From NCBI GenBank assembly GCA_030374805.1, contig JARGSG010000035.1, positions 62,001 through 126,000 on the forward strand: a stretch of 64,000 bases of DNA, given 5' to 3'. Shown one piece after another: positions 1 to 9,747 of this stretch. The notes below the pieces were generated by a model that saw only the letters and a program-made list of their open reading frames with translations, did no database searches and had not been told where the DNA came from. Within the stretch, counting starts at the first letter, position 1. The number at the start of each line of letters is the position of its first letter. Source of the DNA: Gracilaria gracilis (Eukaryota > Rhodophyta > Florideophyceae > Gracilariales > Gracilariaceae). Made by a program: the position numbers and the translations under genes.

Positions 1-456
1 CCTTTTCTCGAAATCATGCAAAACCACGGCAGGTCATTGCGGGAAAGCGACTACTATCACATGGGTGCCGTTGTCTTCTTCCGTTCTATTCAGCGCAACA
101 AGCGCTGTGCACTAGCTTATTTAATGAACCGCGTAAGACGAATCCAGCAATACCGATGGGAAATGGGTGCTTGTGCAGCAACACATCTTGCTGATAACAT
201 GTCTGCACCTGAAGCTCATTTCTTAAAGGAATACAACAATCTTATAGGCCGTTATTCTCAAACAGTTAATCTCGATTTAACAGCTGATGCTCAACCTCCG
301 CGGGACCTCTTCATCGAAGTCCGTGTGAAACACGACTGCGGTTCCGTTCTCACAGATTCTGGTCCAGTTGCCCTCAAGCCCGGAACGGCCCACTTCATAA
401 AGCGCTCTGACGTTGAACATCTCATTCGACAGGGAGCGCTTGAACACATTGTATAG
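1..456 (+). CDS. PSF1: GINS complex subunit PSF1 (5' end cut by window)
   Basis: PSF1 is one of four GINS subunits. With CDC45 and MCM2-7 it forms the CMG replicative helicase in the nucleus. The frame is open from base 1, so the N-terminal roughly 50 residues lie outside the window. Visible are the helical A domain (IQRNKRCALAYLMNRVRRI, then the RWEMG segment) and the conserved C-terminal B domain with FIEVRV and a terminal LIRQGALEHIV, which closely resembles animal PSF1 C-termini. The gene ends only 12 bp from the stop of the convergent sulfotransferase. CDC45, its CMG partner, lies about 7 kb to the right. Family assignment is by motif recall; the true start cannot be seen. Confidence 0.85.
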   Translation, partial: PFLEIMQNHGRSLRESDYYHMGAVVFFRSIQRNKRCALAYLMNRVRRIQQYRWEMGACAATHLADNMSAPEAHFLKEYNNLIGRYSQTVNLDLTADAQPPRDLFIEVRVKHDCGSVLTDSGPVALKPGTAHFIKRSDVEHLIRQGALEHIV

Positions 457-468
457 AGAAGAAGTGCA

Positions 469-1533
469 TCACGATGAATGTTCACATTCCGGCATTTCAT
501 GTAAGCTCTGGAAGTATATCTTCTTTGCGAAGTCGTAAAGCTTGACGTCTACGTCTTCCATTTGTAGAGTATTGTTTCGAATATTGTCTGGGATTCGTGC
601 CAACAATCGATGACTGCGAACATTTCTTCGAATTCTGGTCATGTTTCTTTGGCCTGTCTTTACCCTTTTTCCTAGGATTCCTCGCCTACCACAAGCAGAA
701 TTCAATAGCGTTGACAGTACACAGGCTGACTGTGCATACCGTTCATACAGGCCAACGAAGAAAAAGAAATCCACTAAATGACGTTTGGCTTCCACTAAGG
801 CCGCATGTCTTGAATGGCTGTCTCTATCCATTAGCTGGGAACGAATGTCGGTCCAGACTTCATTCACAACGCCATCGGTGGATAATCGTTTCACCATGTA
901 ATTGTGATTCTTGTGCAGAAGATATTGATAAAGGTCATCATCTTTGCTAGCGGCTTCGCTTGATTCGAAGTGATGGTAATGGGATACTTTCCTGTGTAGA
1001 GGATGCCGAACAAACGTAAAATAGTGGGCGTTGCGATTTGGAAACAGTTCATGAACACCGAAATACTGATGCCCCATTATTATATCTATATCCGCCCGCT
1101 GCGACGCATTAAGCTGTATCAAGTCTTCTAGATTGCAATCCGTGCTGCCATCATCTTTATCACGGTGAAAGTACCATGCCTGAAAACCGGAGTCCGCATG
1201 TGAACGATGACAGGTATGGTAGAGTTTGAGTTTGTTCTTCTTCGAAAATGCATATAGAGCATCCTTGAGACTGTTTCCGCCAGTTTTGTGAAGATGGAGG
1301 AAAATATAGAGTGGTCTGCTCCTTATACATTCGATCGAATTCGGTTCGGGTAGTTTCTTCAGATGCACCTTCAAGGACGGTGTGAATGGTTTTGTTTTGC
1401 AGAAAAATATTATGAACAGGCAGAGAAAGGAGTATAGAGCCAACCGAAGATTGGACGCGCCTCGTACACGATATCGCTTTTGGAAGTGTGAAACCCATTT
1501 CATTCTCCGTCGATAGACATTCGCAGGAAGCAT
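469..1533 (-). CDS. Golgi-type carbohydrate sulfotransferase (Sulfotransfer_2-like)
   Basis: A 354-residue predicted type II membrane protein: a short basic cytoplasmic N-terminus, one transmembrane helix at about residues 29-45, then a lumenal catalytic domain. The 5'-phosphosulfate-binding loop for PAPS is seen as HLHKTGGNSL (about residues 79-88), and the 3'-phosphate-binding segment as FVRHPLHRKVSHYHHF. This arrangement is typical of heparan-sulfate 2-O-type and related carbohydrate sulfotransferases, which transfer sulfate from PAPS to polysaccharide hydroxyls in the Golgi. In a red alga, galactan sulfation is a plausible role, but the acceptor cannot be read from the sequence. The start ATG is the first of the frame. 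It converges on PSF1 with a 12-bp gap. Confidence 0.75.
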   Translation of the reverse strand: MLPANVYRRRMKWVSHFQKRYRVRGASNLRLALYSFLCLFIIFFCKTKPFTPSLKVHLKKLPEPNSIECIRSRPLYIFLHLHKTGGNSLKDALYAFSKKNKLKLYHTCHRSHADSGFQAWYFHRDKDDGSTDCNLEDLIQLNASQRADIDIIMGHQYFGVHELFPNRNAHYFTFVRHPLHRKVSHYHHFESSEAASKDDDLYQYLLHKNHNYMVKRLSTDGVVNEVWTDIRSQLMDRDSHSRHAALVEAKRHLVDFFFFVGLYERYAQSACVLSTLLNSACGRRGILGKRVKTGQRNMTRIRRNVRSHRLLARIPDNIRNNTLQMEDVDVKLYDFAKKIYFQSLHEMPECEHSS

Positions 1534-1944
1534 GATTGAAGAAGAAAGCCGTCATTCATCCCTTGCACTGCCTAGGGTCCGTAAAGGCTTCGTACTTGCC
1601 GATGAGATGTACAAAGTGGTGCAGCAAACTAGGTTTTGTCAGCAGTGCTCAATTACATTTGTCGTTACAGATTGTGTAATATGGAGTACAAGGGTACACT
1701 ACATCTATACGCCGCAGGGTTTTTCGTTGAGCAAGTTTAAGAGTTGAACACAAATTAGACAAAAAAAACCTTTCGGCAGCTGTGAGGATGTCTCTGCTTA
1801 ACGATCCGTGATGAAAGCAGAGTTGCAGAATTGAGCAAAAAAAAGGCATCAGAGAATGGACTGTCTCTGACTTTGATGTGCATATGGCGTTGGAAGATTT
1901 TGGTGCGAGGCAGCCAAAACTCAAAGCAGCGTAGTGCTGAGTGA
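1534..1944. other. Intergenic stretch upstream of the sulfotransferase
   Basis: About 410 bp between the sulfotransferase start and the end of the hydrolase gene. The only item of note is a copy of the recurring motif TACAAGGGTA at 1687-1696, about 155 bp upstream of the sulfotransferase ATG. No supported gene. Confidence 0.5.
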
Positions 1945-3069
1945 TCAAGGGATTTTTCCATTCGACTGAGAACGAATCTTAAGCAACTCAAGAAGTGCGC
2001 TACAGACCCAAGGCGCTACTGCACGAACAACGCTATCGGTTTCGCTGTCTTTCAAAACAAACGCATGGGTGACGTCATCTAGCTTTTCAACTTCCAAGCG
2101 GTTCGAAAAGTGTTCACAAATGCGTTGTTTAGCTTCGGCAGGGCACCATTGATCGTTATCGACCCAAACTAAGAGAGACTTGGCAGTGTGTGAGGACTGG
2201 ACTTGAGTAATTCGCTCCATTTCGTCTCGAGCGAGGTTGGTTACATTTGCGTACAGCGCCTTTCTCTGACCGTCGAAGATTGTGCGACTGACCTCTATGA
2301 CACTTGTATCATGCTGAGCGAGCTGCAGCAAACTGTTTCGAAGAAGGGGTGGAAGGAATGCCGAGGCTAGCCAGCTCGCGTATGAAGTGAGTCCGAAAGT
2401 GTCACGACCAAGTACACGCAACAAGGGTCCGCAGCAGTATCGCATGCGCCATATGCAGGGCATTAGCATAACTAAGTCGGCATCGGCCAGCAAGTGCGCA
2501 CCGAGCGTGTCCACGAGGCGCAGCATCAAAAACGAGCCATAGGAGTGACCCATGAGTATGAATCTATCTGCAGGCTCATATACTTGACGCACATACTGCT
2601 GATAAAATGCGATGTGGTCGTCAATTGCAAAAGTAGATTGGCCATTGAGATGTCGCAAGTCATGGCCAGGCAGTCCGAGCGCATGCAACGAGATGTGGTT
2701 GCGAAGGTCGCTCGGAATGCGCGCGTGCAGCTTTCGAAGAAATGGGCGGTAGTACTCAATGACGCCGGGGTTACCGGGCGCGAGCAGCAAATGGGTGTGC
2801 GGCGAGGCCTTTGCATCGGGAAGCATCCGCAGCAGCTCTCCGCGCACGCCGGAGGACGACTGGAACACGTCACACGGCGGGCCACGCTCAGCGCCGAGCA
2901 CGATGCGAGCAGTTGCTGCGGCACGGTGCTTGTGGATGACGCGGCGCGGCGGGAGCTTCGTGCGGCCCATGAGGAAGGGCGGCAGCGGAGCGGCGGTTGC
3001 ACCGCAGAGCAACTTCGCCGCGAAAGGCGCACGCGGGGGGAGGCGGGCGAGCGCGCGCACGTGAACCAT
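1945..3069 (-). CDS. LDAH: Lipid-droplet-associated hydrolase (LDAH-like alpha/beta hydrolase)
   Basis: An alpha/beta-hydrolase of the LDAH family (C2orf43/YPR147C type), proteins that bind lipid droplets and are implicated in sterol ester or triacylglycerol turnover. Family hallmarks are GNPGVIEYYRPFL near the oxyanion-hole region and the nucleophile elbow GHSYG. A late acidic segment (WVDNDQWCP) and DVTHAFVL supply the likely catalytic Asp and His. The 374-aa start at the ATG at 3069 is chosen because the longer frame begins at GTG. A second candidate ATG lies at 2970, ahead of the conserved region. The gene is head-to-head with the ZnT6-like gene across a very GC-rich stretch. Specific substrate is not known. 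Confidence 0.75.
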   Translation of the reverse strand: MVHVRALARLPPRAPFAAKLLCGATAAPLPPFLMGRTKLPPRRVIHKHRAAATARIVLGAERGPPCDVFQSSSGVRGELLRMLPDAKASPHTHLLLAPGNPGVIEYYRPFLRKLHARIPSDLRNHISLHALGLPGHDLRHLNGQSTFAIDDHIAFYQQYVRQVYEPADRFILMGHSYGSFLMLRLVDTLGAHLLADADLVMLMPCIWRMRYCCGPLLRVLGRDTFGLTSYASWLASAFLPPLLRNSLLQLAQHDTSVIEVSRTIFDGQRKALYANVTNLARDEMERITQVQSSHTAKSLLVWVDNDQWCPAEAKQRICEHFSNRLEVEKLDDVTHAFVLKDSETDSVVRAVAPWVCSALLELLKIRSQSNGKIP

Positions 3070-3421
3070 GGGCGAGTACGACGCCAGCACGACAGCCTCG
3101 CGCGCACGTCAGCGTACGGGCCACGCCAACGGCGCGGCGCGCGCTGTGTGGCGTGCGCCAGCCGCGACAGCAGCTGCGAGCACGCAGCCAAAACGGCGTC
3201 AATTCGAAGCGCGGGGCGTGCCACGTCCACAGTCCAAGGCGCACGGCAGCGCGGGGACATCGGCCGCGCGCACGACTGCCGCCGCTGCCGCCGCCCGCGC
3301 CGCGCGCTCGCAGTCAAAAGTGGCAGCGCTGCGACGTCCGAGCCCGTGCTTCTGTCCGCCGCCCATCACGTGTGTCGACGTTGATGAGAGTTATCGCGCG
3401 TCCCGACCCGTCAAAACGTCC
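3070..3421. promoter_or_regulatory. GC-rich bidirectional promoter region, LDAH / ZnT6-like
   Basis: About 350 bp between the divergent starts, very rich in CGCG and GCGC. The plus frame is open upstream of the ZnT6-like ATG but encodes a low-complexity Ala/Arg-rich peptide, so it is taken as promoter or 5' UTR rather than coding sequence. Confidence 0.4.
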
Positions 3422-4282
3422 ATGCCCGTCTTGCTGCCGTCTTCTGCGCAGCTTTATGCGTCGCTCAGTCTCTTGTTCGCCACGCTGTTGCTGCATGTTT
3501 CCGTGCGCGATGATCATCCACATGCCATAGCCCGCGCCGCTTTGCAGCTGGTCACCGCCGTGGCGCTCCTGCCCGCGTGCCGACGTGTGCCCAGGGCGAG
3601 CCCGCTCCGCTTTCGATGGCCGGTGCTCGCCGCCTTTTTGGTGTGTCTCGCCTTGTTGGTGGACGCCGTATTGAGAGTTCTCACCGCGCTCGAAGTTTTG
3701 TTCTACGACTTGAGTCGCGTCGTGTTCCGGCTCCACCCGTTCATTGTGCTGTCGCGCCTGTTTGTCACCCTTTCCGCAGTCTTTGCGCTTCGCACACTTG
3801 TGTCGCCTTCCTCCACTAAGCATGCCCTGCCGCACACCCCCACCATTCGTGCAATGTATATTCACGCCGTCGCCGCCACTCTTGCTAACTCCTCTGATGC
3901 GATTGGACTCATGGCTCACTCTGCAATTCCATCTGCAATCTTCGACACTTTCGCCTCAATCTTCACAATACTCGTCGTCATACCACAGTTCAGACATACC
4001 ACTCGCATTCTCATGCATGCTGCCCCGTTTGGAATTGGCTCTACTATCGGCGCTAGAACAGAGGCCGTCAAGAAGCTTGACGGAGTGCTACAATGTGGAG
4101 AGATTCACATCTGGGAAGAAGGTGAAGGTGTTATCGTCGGTACCATATGTGTACTAGTCGACCTTCACGTCAGTAAGTCATGGGTGCTCGAGAGAACCGC
4201 CCGTGCATTTGATGGTATCGTCGATGACCTCACCATTCAAGTGGAGAGTTTTCGTCCGGAAGATGAGCACCGCCATCTCTAA
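3422..4282 (+). CDS. Cation diffusion facilitator family protein, ZnT6-like
   Basis: A 286-residue multi-pass membrane protein with a cytosolic C-terminal domain. The C-terminal part (APFGIGSTIGARTEAVKKL, then LDGVLQCGEIHIWEEGEG and DDLTIQVES) matches the ferredoxin-like domain of CDF transporters and most resembles ZnT6, the non-transporting partner of ZnT5 in the early secretory pathway. The HxxxD metal site expected in TM2 appears as E-x-x-x-x-D (ALEVLFYD). In TM5 the His is followed by Ala-Ala where Asp is expected (HAVAATLAN). Loss of ligands supports a ZnT6-type accessory role. The ATG at 3422 is chosen because everything upstream is low-complexity; the open frame starts at 3068. Confidence 0.6.
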   Translation: MPVLLPSSAQLYASLSLLFATLLLHVSVRDDHPHAIARAALQLVTAVALLPACRRVPRASPLRFRWPVLAAFLVCLALLVDAVLRVLTALEVLFYDLSRVVFRLHPFIVLSRLFVTLSAVFALRTLVSPSSTKHALPHTPTIRAMYIHAVAATLANSSDAIGLMAHSAIPSAIFDTFASIFTILVVIPQFRHTTRILMHAAPFGIGSTIGARTEAVKKLDGVLQCGEIHIWEEGEGVIVGTICVLVDLHVSKSWVLERTARAFDGIVDDLTIQVESFRPEDEHRHL

Positions 4283-5141
4283 CCCACCTGTCCTGTAAGC
4301 GTTTTTGTATCATTCCACTTCAAATTTCACTGTATGTGTACCCAGTATGTACCAACGGTACTGTACTCAGCGCTCGCACAGCTTCTTTCTTCTTGTACAT
4401 GCGTGCGTTCTAATTCTCACTATCACGTGATAACTGCTACCTTCGTAGTACCATTCCCCCCTTCGTTTATTCAGCGGTCTTGTTTTGTTTTGTTTCGTAA
4501 CCGCCTCTTGTGTTTTCCGTACCATGCCCTGACTACGTTTTGCATTTCTAGTCTGTATGCCATATTTATTACTTTGTTGTAAACGAAATCATGTCCTCTG
4601 CGAGAAAGATACAGTCTTTCCGCGTAGCGTATGTCATACCTTCTGTTCAATAGTTATCTTGCACTTTTGACAACGTCGCTGTCTTGTATTCACGTGCGAG
4701 CAGCGTTAGAACATATTAGGCTCAACTGTTGAGGCGGCAAGGCTGCTCAGAGCTGGTCCCACGTAAGCAAGTGCGAATGCTGCCCGCTTGAGCGACCCCT
4801 TGAATTCTGCTGGCGTCTGGTGACTGCCATGAAACCATTTTTATGACAGCATTGTTTCTTCTTTCGGACTCATGGATTCATGTGTTTTATACGCAACGTA
4901 ATTCTGTGCTGCCTAGATTCCCCCCTCAACCTTACTGCAATGTCCTTCCGAGAAGGTATACGCAAGTCCGTTATATCTCCCAGGAGTTCCAATCTTCTTT
5001 TGTCCCAGCACCTACACAATTTGGCAGTGGTTTTCCCTCGTGGTAAACACGTTTTTTCGGGCTTTCCATCGCAAGATTCTCATCTGTTTCGCATTTATGG
5101 AAGAACTAGATAAAGGTCTGCCTTAAGCATACTTACACAAT
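4283..5141. other. Intergenic stretch, no supported gene
   Basis: About 860 bp holding the 3' UTR of the ZnT6-like gene and the upstream region of the next gene. Only short, unremarkable open frames are present. No RNA gene or repeat was recognised. Confidence 0.5.
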
Positions 5142-6308
5142 ATGTCGGGACAGATTGTGATTACAACACTGGAGAAGCGAAGAAATTGTTTATGGAGAGC
5201 AGCCACACTAATGCTTCTATGCGGTTGGCTTTCTGTTCGAGTAAATGGGCAAATCTGCCAAACTCCAGACGACGCAGATTTTGAAAGAGAACCTACTTTC
5301 TGGTGCCGGTTGCATGCTAACATCAATATAACCAAGGGCTGTATGACAAATGTTGAAGAGATCATTCAGCTTCCATGGTCTGCTGGGCGTTTAGTGCGAT
5401 ATGTTCCTCATCAAACTAATCAGCGAATAACAGATGTAACAGCTACAGAACTGAAGAGTGGCTTGCGGAACTCTTTGACAGTTGTCGAAGAGAAATTGGA
5501 CTCTTCTCGGACCAATACTGCCCTTACCATTCGTGTTTCGGTCTCAAAAGAACCTTTTTTCGTCACCCTTCGATATTTGGTTGAGAATGGCGTGGAGTTG
5601 TACAGAGCGTGCGATTTAACCAAAAATGAGTTCCAAGACGAGGACAACACTCGATATCAGGTTGTCAAATGGAGCTCTGGTGGAAAATCAGCTCAATATG
5701 TACGCAGTCTTCAGGCGACGTTTGCTTTGCATGAATCGGCAGATATAACATTTGCTGACTCACCGGTGAAGAGAACTTCGGGTTTTAAACTAGAAAGTGT
5801 GAGAAACACATCCATTGCCTCTCATAAGATTCAGGTAACACATGGCGGAAACGCAACCGACATAAAGCCAGCTACCGTCGTTTTCTATTTCCGAGGCGTT
5901 GCCGTGAGAGGAAGTGCTGGATGCCCGAACAGCCGGAGCTGTGAGAGAGAAGCTGACATGATTCGAGAGAAGTTCAAGGGAGATGGGCTTTCAAAGGCGG
6001 CTATTGGTGCTTTTGTTGGCGTCGGGATTCTAGTGGCGATAGTGGCAATCGGAATGTGGGTAGCATGTTGCAAGAGTTTAACGAAGAAGAACACTGCAAA
6101 CATGGATAATCTACCCATCAGTCTGAGGCATTTCGCATACGATACTGGGGACGATAAACCAAGCGGGCAGCTGAGGCAATGGGCACGCGGAAAAAACAAC
6201 GTTGGCAAGAAAGAATATCTGGCAATTGACCTCTCTCCCGGAAACAAGAATGAGTCGTCTCAAGAGCACGGAGCTGAAGTGGAAGATGAAGTACAGCGCA
6301 GGGCATAA
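5142..6308 (+). CDS. Predicted type I single-pass membrane protein, family unknown
   Basis: A 388-residue protein I do not recognise. A hydrophobic stretch at about residues 19-35 (WRAATLMLLCGWLSV) looks like a signal peptide, followed by QICQ and an ectodomain of about 245 residues with several Cys and N-glycosylation sequons (NIT, NTS, NAT). One strong transmembrane helix follows (AAIGAFVGVGILVAIVAIG, about residues 286-305), then CCK and a charged cytoplasmic tail of about 75 residues. The topology suggests a surface or endomembrane receptor or sorting protein, but no catalytic motif is visible. Both neighbours are well separated genes. Real coding sequence is likely from length and organised topology. 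Confidence 0.6.
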   Translation: MSGQIVITTLEKRRNCLWRAATLMLLCGWLSVRVNGQICQTPDDADFEREPTFWCRLHANINITKGCMTNVEEIIQLPWSAGRLVRYVPHQTNQRITDVTATELKSGLRNSLTVVEEKLDSSRTNTALTIRVSVSKEPFFVTLRYLVENGVELYRACDLTKNEFQDEDNTRYQVVKWSSGGKSAQYVRSLQATFALHESADITFADSPVKRTSGFKLESVRNTSIASHKIQVTHGGNATDIKPATVVFYFRGVAVRGSAGCPNSRSCEREADMIREKFKGDGLSKAAIGAFVGVGILVAIVAIGMWVACCKSLTKKNTANMDNLPISLRHFAYDTGDDKPSGQLRQWARGKNNVGKKEYLAIDLSPGNKNESSQEHGAEVEDEVQRRA

Positions 6309-6542
6309 AGCATGTTGTCCAAGAAACGCACTCAGAAAATGGATAGTTAGGAGAGACAAAAGGAACATTTTACTAATGAAGCAGTTCTACATGGGGCTAA
6401 GACTGCGCACGGCAGCGCGCACAACGACGGCCGGCGGAACAAAACACGAGCACGATGGCTAAAAAGCAGTGGCGGAGTGCTTGAGCAAAGAAGAAACGTA
6501 CAGTTGGGCACGAATGTAGATGGTACAAACAACTCAATAGCT

Positions 6543-6879
6543 TCAATACTTTCCATCCTTCGGTCGTCTGAACAGCAGGATGTGCGGCTCCGGACGATGA
6601 ATAGCGTAGTGAACCCAGCCTCGACTTTGCTGGACTCCAATCGAACGCCACTCGTTCTCGGCTAATAAACGGTTCTTGGGCACATGCTTGGCGATATCCG
6701 CAGGGAGGATGACATGCCTAAGAGCACACGGAGGAACAGTCAGCACGACAAAAGACTGTGGGCTCACATAGCGGTAAGCTCACGCAGAGCGGTGCGGAAA
6801 CGGCTGGTATGGGCGCTTACCTGTACTCATACACATCGTCGTAGTACTTGTCGGAGTACTGAATCTGGTGGGTGGGCAT
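6543..6879 (-). CDS. CKS1: CKS1, cyclin-dependent kinase regulatory subunit (two exons)
   Basis: A small adaptor that binds CDK and phosphorylated substrates in the cell cycle. The gene has two exons: 6879-6821 and 6717-6543, with a 103-nt GT-AG intron (GTAAGC donor, TTAG acceptor, a CTGAC branch-like element). The 77-residue product has all family marks: [48 protein letters not shown] and the diagnostic [13 protein letters not shown]. Exon 1 gives 59 nt and the split codon becomes Arg, restoring the invariant EYRHV. It is head-to-head with CDC45 across 414 bp containing E2F-like sites. The intron is inferred from sequence and gives an unbroken family-length protein. Confidence 0.93.
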
Positions 6880-7293
6880 TGCGAACGCGTCGCGGTCGGC
6901 AGTAGACGGCAACCGTCAACAGGTAGGATGTCTGTGTAGCACTTGCGAGCAGGTCGCGGCATAGACGCGTGAAAGCACCCTGCGCGCAGTTGCATCGCTT
7001 CAAATACGAACACGCACCCGCCTTGCGTTCAAACCGCTACTGCCTTACAGCGAGTTTTACACGAACATCGCATTCACTTACATACACTGTAACCGCGTCA
7101 GAGCCGTCAGTACTTTCCCGCCAAACTCCCGAACCGATACAGCTCCCCGCGCACTTTGGCGCGCGGCCATCATCGCCACTGCTTAAGGTCCACAGCTGCA
7201 GCCGCGGTACCAGCTGCTCACAGCCCTCACCGCTCGCACCCGACGTCGTTGGGCATCCGTCTTGCTCCCTTGCGCTCCACCGTCTTCGCTGAT
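6880..7293. promoter_or_regulatory. Shared CKS1-CDC45 divergent promoter with E2F-like sites
   Basis: The region between two S-phase/cell-cycle genes. It contains TTTCCCGCCAAA at 7114-7125, which reads TTTGGCGGGAAA on the other strand, and TTTGGCGCGC at 7155-7164. Both match the E2F/DP consensus TTTSSCGC. Position is about 130-180 bp upstream of the CDC45 ATG and 235-285 bp from the CKS1 ATG. Regulation by E2F is inferred. Confidence 0.55.
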
Positions 7294-9561
7294 ATGGTCG
7301 TATTTCCCGCGAGTGAGTCCGCCGACGCCTGGGAGCTCGTCTGCGGCCGTATCCCTCCTGACAGCAACCGTGCCCGCTCCATCACTCCGTCTCGCGCCGC
7401 GCTCACACAGGGCCCCGTCCTCATATTCACTGCTGCTGCAGACCCCGATGCGCTTGCCTCCGTTCGCACCATTACCGCCCTGTTGAAGGCTGATCTTCTG
7501 CGCTACGAGGTCCACCCCGTCGCCGGTTATTCACACCTTCGCGACAAGTTCGATGTTCTTGTGCGTGGTGATGATGCTGTTGAGCCTCGTGCGGTCCTTT
7601 GCGTCAACTGTGCTGCCGCTGTCGATATACAGGCCATTCTAGGGCTCAGCCCTGACCAAGACGACCCACTTGACTCGGACTTCAAGGTCTTCGTCATTGA
7701 CAGTCATCGGCCGTACCATCTTGCCAACATTCACAGTGAGCGCGTTATCCTGTTCGATCATCAGGAGGATTTCAACCATGCGCACTTGCCAATTGCTCTT
7801 GGCTTAGAGAACGAATGGGGTTTCGTGCCTGACGTCGATTCCTCTGACGAAGAGGATGGCTCCTTCTCGCAGCATTCTGCCGAATCCGACCCTGAGGAAC
7901 ACGATGAACTTGACCAAGACCTTGAAGGTTTTGTCGTTGGCGACAGCGAGCGCAGAACACACCGTTCCCAACGCTCTGTTCGCTCACACCAGCGCCCACG
8001 CCTCCACGCCTCAGAGAGACCTTCATCTACTGCTGGCGCTACAGCCGATGCTACCGAGTCGCACGCTCAATCGGGGTCATCACCCGCAGACGTCCATCGA
8101 GCTGATGAAGACGAATCAGACGATAGTGAGCGCGAAGCATATTTAGAACAAGTGATAGAGGATGATGTTGATCTCGGAGATGGCGCTCCTGAAGCAGGCG
8201 ACTCGGAGTCCGAGGAGGAAAACATTCGCCGTGGCAATCGAAAACGTCGCGCCCAACGTACTCAATCAAGCTCTGAACACCAGCGAACTCGAAAGAGGAA
8301 GCGAAGGTCGCGACGTTCGCGTTTTTACCATCAAGCAGAAGTTGAAGAGCGCAAAAGACTGCGAGAGTATTATTCTTCCTCTAGCTTAGCCCTGAGCTCC
8401 GCTTGTCTTTGTCACAGGATTGCCGATTCGCTCAAGAGGGGGAACATCGACACGCTCTGGATGGCCATCGTGGGGGCCACCAGCCAGCACTTCACAAGCG
8501 ATGTTTCTGAGGAAGCTCTCAATGAATCGCTTACCCCATATCGAGGACAGGTGCAGCTCTTGAATGATACGTCGGGTAGTGGAGGCGACAGTAACCAGGA
8601 CACTTCTAACAATCAAAACGTTGGCTACGTTCCGCAGTGCCAGAGCGGGGCGGTGAACAGAATAGCAGAATGCGCCGAGCTGCGATTAGATCTTCTTCGC
8701 CACTGGAGTCTCTATCATTCCTTGTTGTATAGTTCATACACATGCACGAGACTAGCAACCTGGCGACAAACGGGGAAACGCAGAATGCTGGAAATGCTAG
8801 CAACACTCGGAATCCCTCTCCGTGAAAGCAAGCAGAGATGGTGTTACATGAAGCAAACATACAAGATAGCGCTTGAAAACAAGCTTCAAACGGCTGTGGA
8901 GCGCTTTGACCTCGGACATTCTATCCAGTATGACAGCTTTGTGCGAAGCTTGCCAGGGCACAGGGGTGATATTTCCGCTTCAGATTTTGTTTATGCCATC
9001 ACTGCTTTGCTAGAGTTCGATGAACCTTCTCAAAGAGTATCTACCGGAACAAGCTATGATTCGCTTCTTCTCGACAGATTCTGGAGAGCGTATGATGCTT
9101 TGGACCCTCGGAAGACGGTATTGATAGAGGCTGGTCTCGACATGGCAATTTCCGCGCAGCAGCTTACCGCGGAAATTGGGGGCGAAGTCATTGAACGTCG
9201 GAAGTTTGTGCCGAGTGGACCATTTCGATATGTTTTCCTTCGAGATCAACAATTTAAGGAATTCCTAAGAAATCCGCTTCTGCTGAGAAGGCTCGCCCAG
9301 TTTCTGAAGAGCGCACTATTCCGACAAGGGGCAAAAGACAAACCGTTTATAATTCTTGCACCAGATTCTGCTCGTCGGATTTGGATAGCAGTTTCGGCGG
9401 TCACATACGGGCAGAAAAACGATTTTGGCCAGCGATTCATAAGAGCGGCAGAAAAGAATGGGAGCCAGGTAACCTACGACGGGTTTGATTCCTCAGTGTG
9501 TGAAATACCTGATGGTCAGGAAATTGAGTTCGTACGATACCTGCACGACGTCATGCGGTGA
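7294..9561 (+). CDS. CDC45: CDC45, replication initiation / CMG helicase subunit
   Basis: A 755-residue CDC45, the DHH-like protein that joins MCM2-7 and GINS to form the active replicative helicase. The N-terminal DHH-like part shows VFVIDSHRPYHLANIH and VILFDHQEDF. A long acidic and basic spacer follows at about residues 175-370 (runs of D/E/S, then RKRKRRSRRSRF). The C-terminal half carries typical CDC45 segments: LYHSLLYSSYTCTRLATW, RMLEMLATLGIPL, an MKQTYK segment and FVYAITALLE. The ATG at 7294 (MVVFPASE) is chosen because the longer frame begins at TTG and its extra 46 residues are low-complexity. It pairs with CKS1 on the opposite strand. Confidence 0.92.
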   Translation: MVVFPASESADAWELVCGRIPPDSNRARSITPSRAALTQGPVLIFTAAADPDALASVRTITALLKADLLRYEVHPVAGYSHLRDKFDVLVRGDDAVEPRAVLCVNCAAAVDIQAILGLSPDQDDPLDSDFKVFVIDSHRPYHLANIHSERVILFDHQEDFNHAHLPIALGLENEWGFVPDVDSSDEEDGSFSQHSAESDPEEHDELDQDLEGFVVGDSERRTHRSQRSVRSHQRPRLHASERPSSTAGATADATESHAQSGSSPADVHRADEDESDDSEREAYLEQVIEDDVDLGDGAPEAGDSESEEENIRRGNRKRRAQRTQSSSEHQRTRKRKRRSRRSRFYHQAEVEERKRLREYYSSSSLALSSACLCHRIADSLKRGNIDTLWMAIVGATSQHFTSDVSEEALNESLTPYRGQVQLLNDTSGSGGDSNQDTSNNQNVGYVPQCQSGAVNRIAECAELRLDLLRHWSLYHSLLYSSYTCTRLATWRQTGKRRMLEMLATLGIPLRESKQRWCYMKQTYKIALENKLQTAVERFDLGHSIQYDSFVRSLPGHRGDISASDFVYAITALLEFDEPSQRVSTGTSYDSLLLDRFWRAYDALDPRKTVLIEAGLDMAISAQQLTAEIGGEVIERRKFVPSGPFRYVFLRDQQFKEFLRNPLLLRRLAQFLKSALFRQGAKDKPFIILAPDSARRIWIAVSAVTYGQKNDFGQRFIRAAEKNGSQVTYDGFDSSVCEIPDGQEIEFVRYLHDVMR

Positions 9562-9747
9562 TGCTTTCTACACCCTTCCGACTTGTAAATTATCCCGTTC
9601 AACGGTAGCTTTGTAGTCGGCGAAATGGACTTCCGGTTTTCACGACACCATTTTTGTTGCGAGTGGCCATCAGCATACAAAAAAATGGAGTCAGACGGCT
9701 TCACAGCACAAATCTCCCAAAGCGCATGCTTTCCACATCCTTTATTT

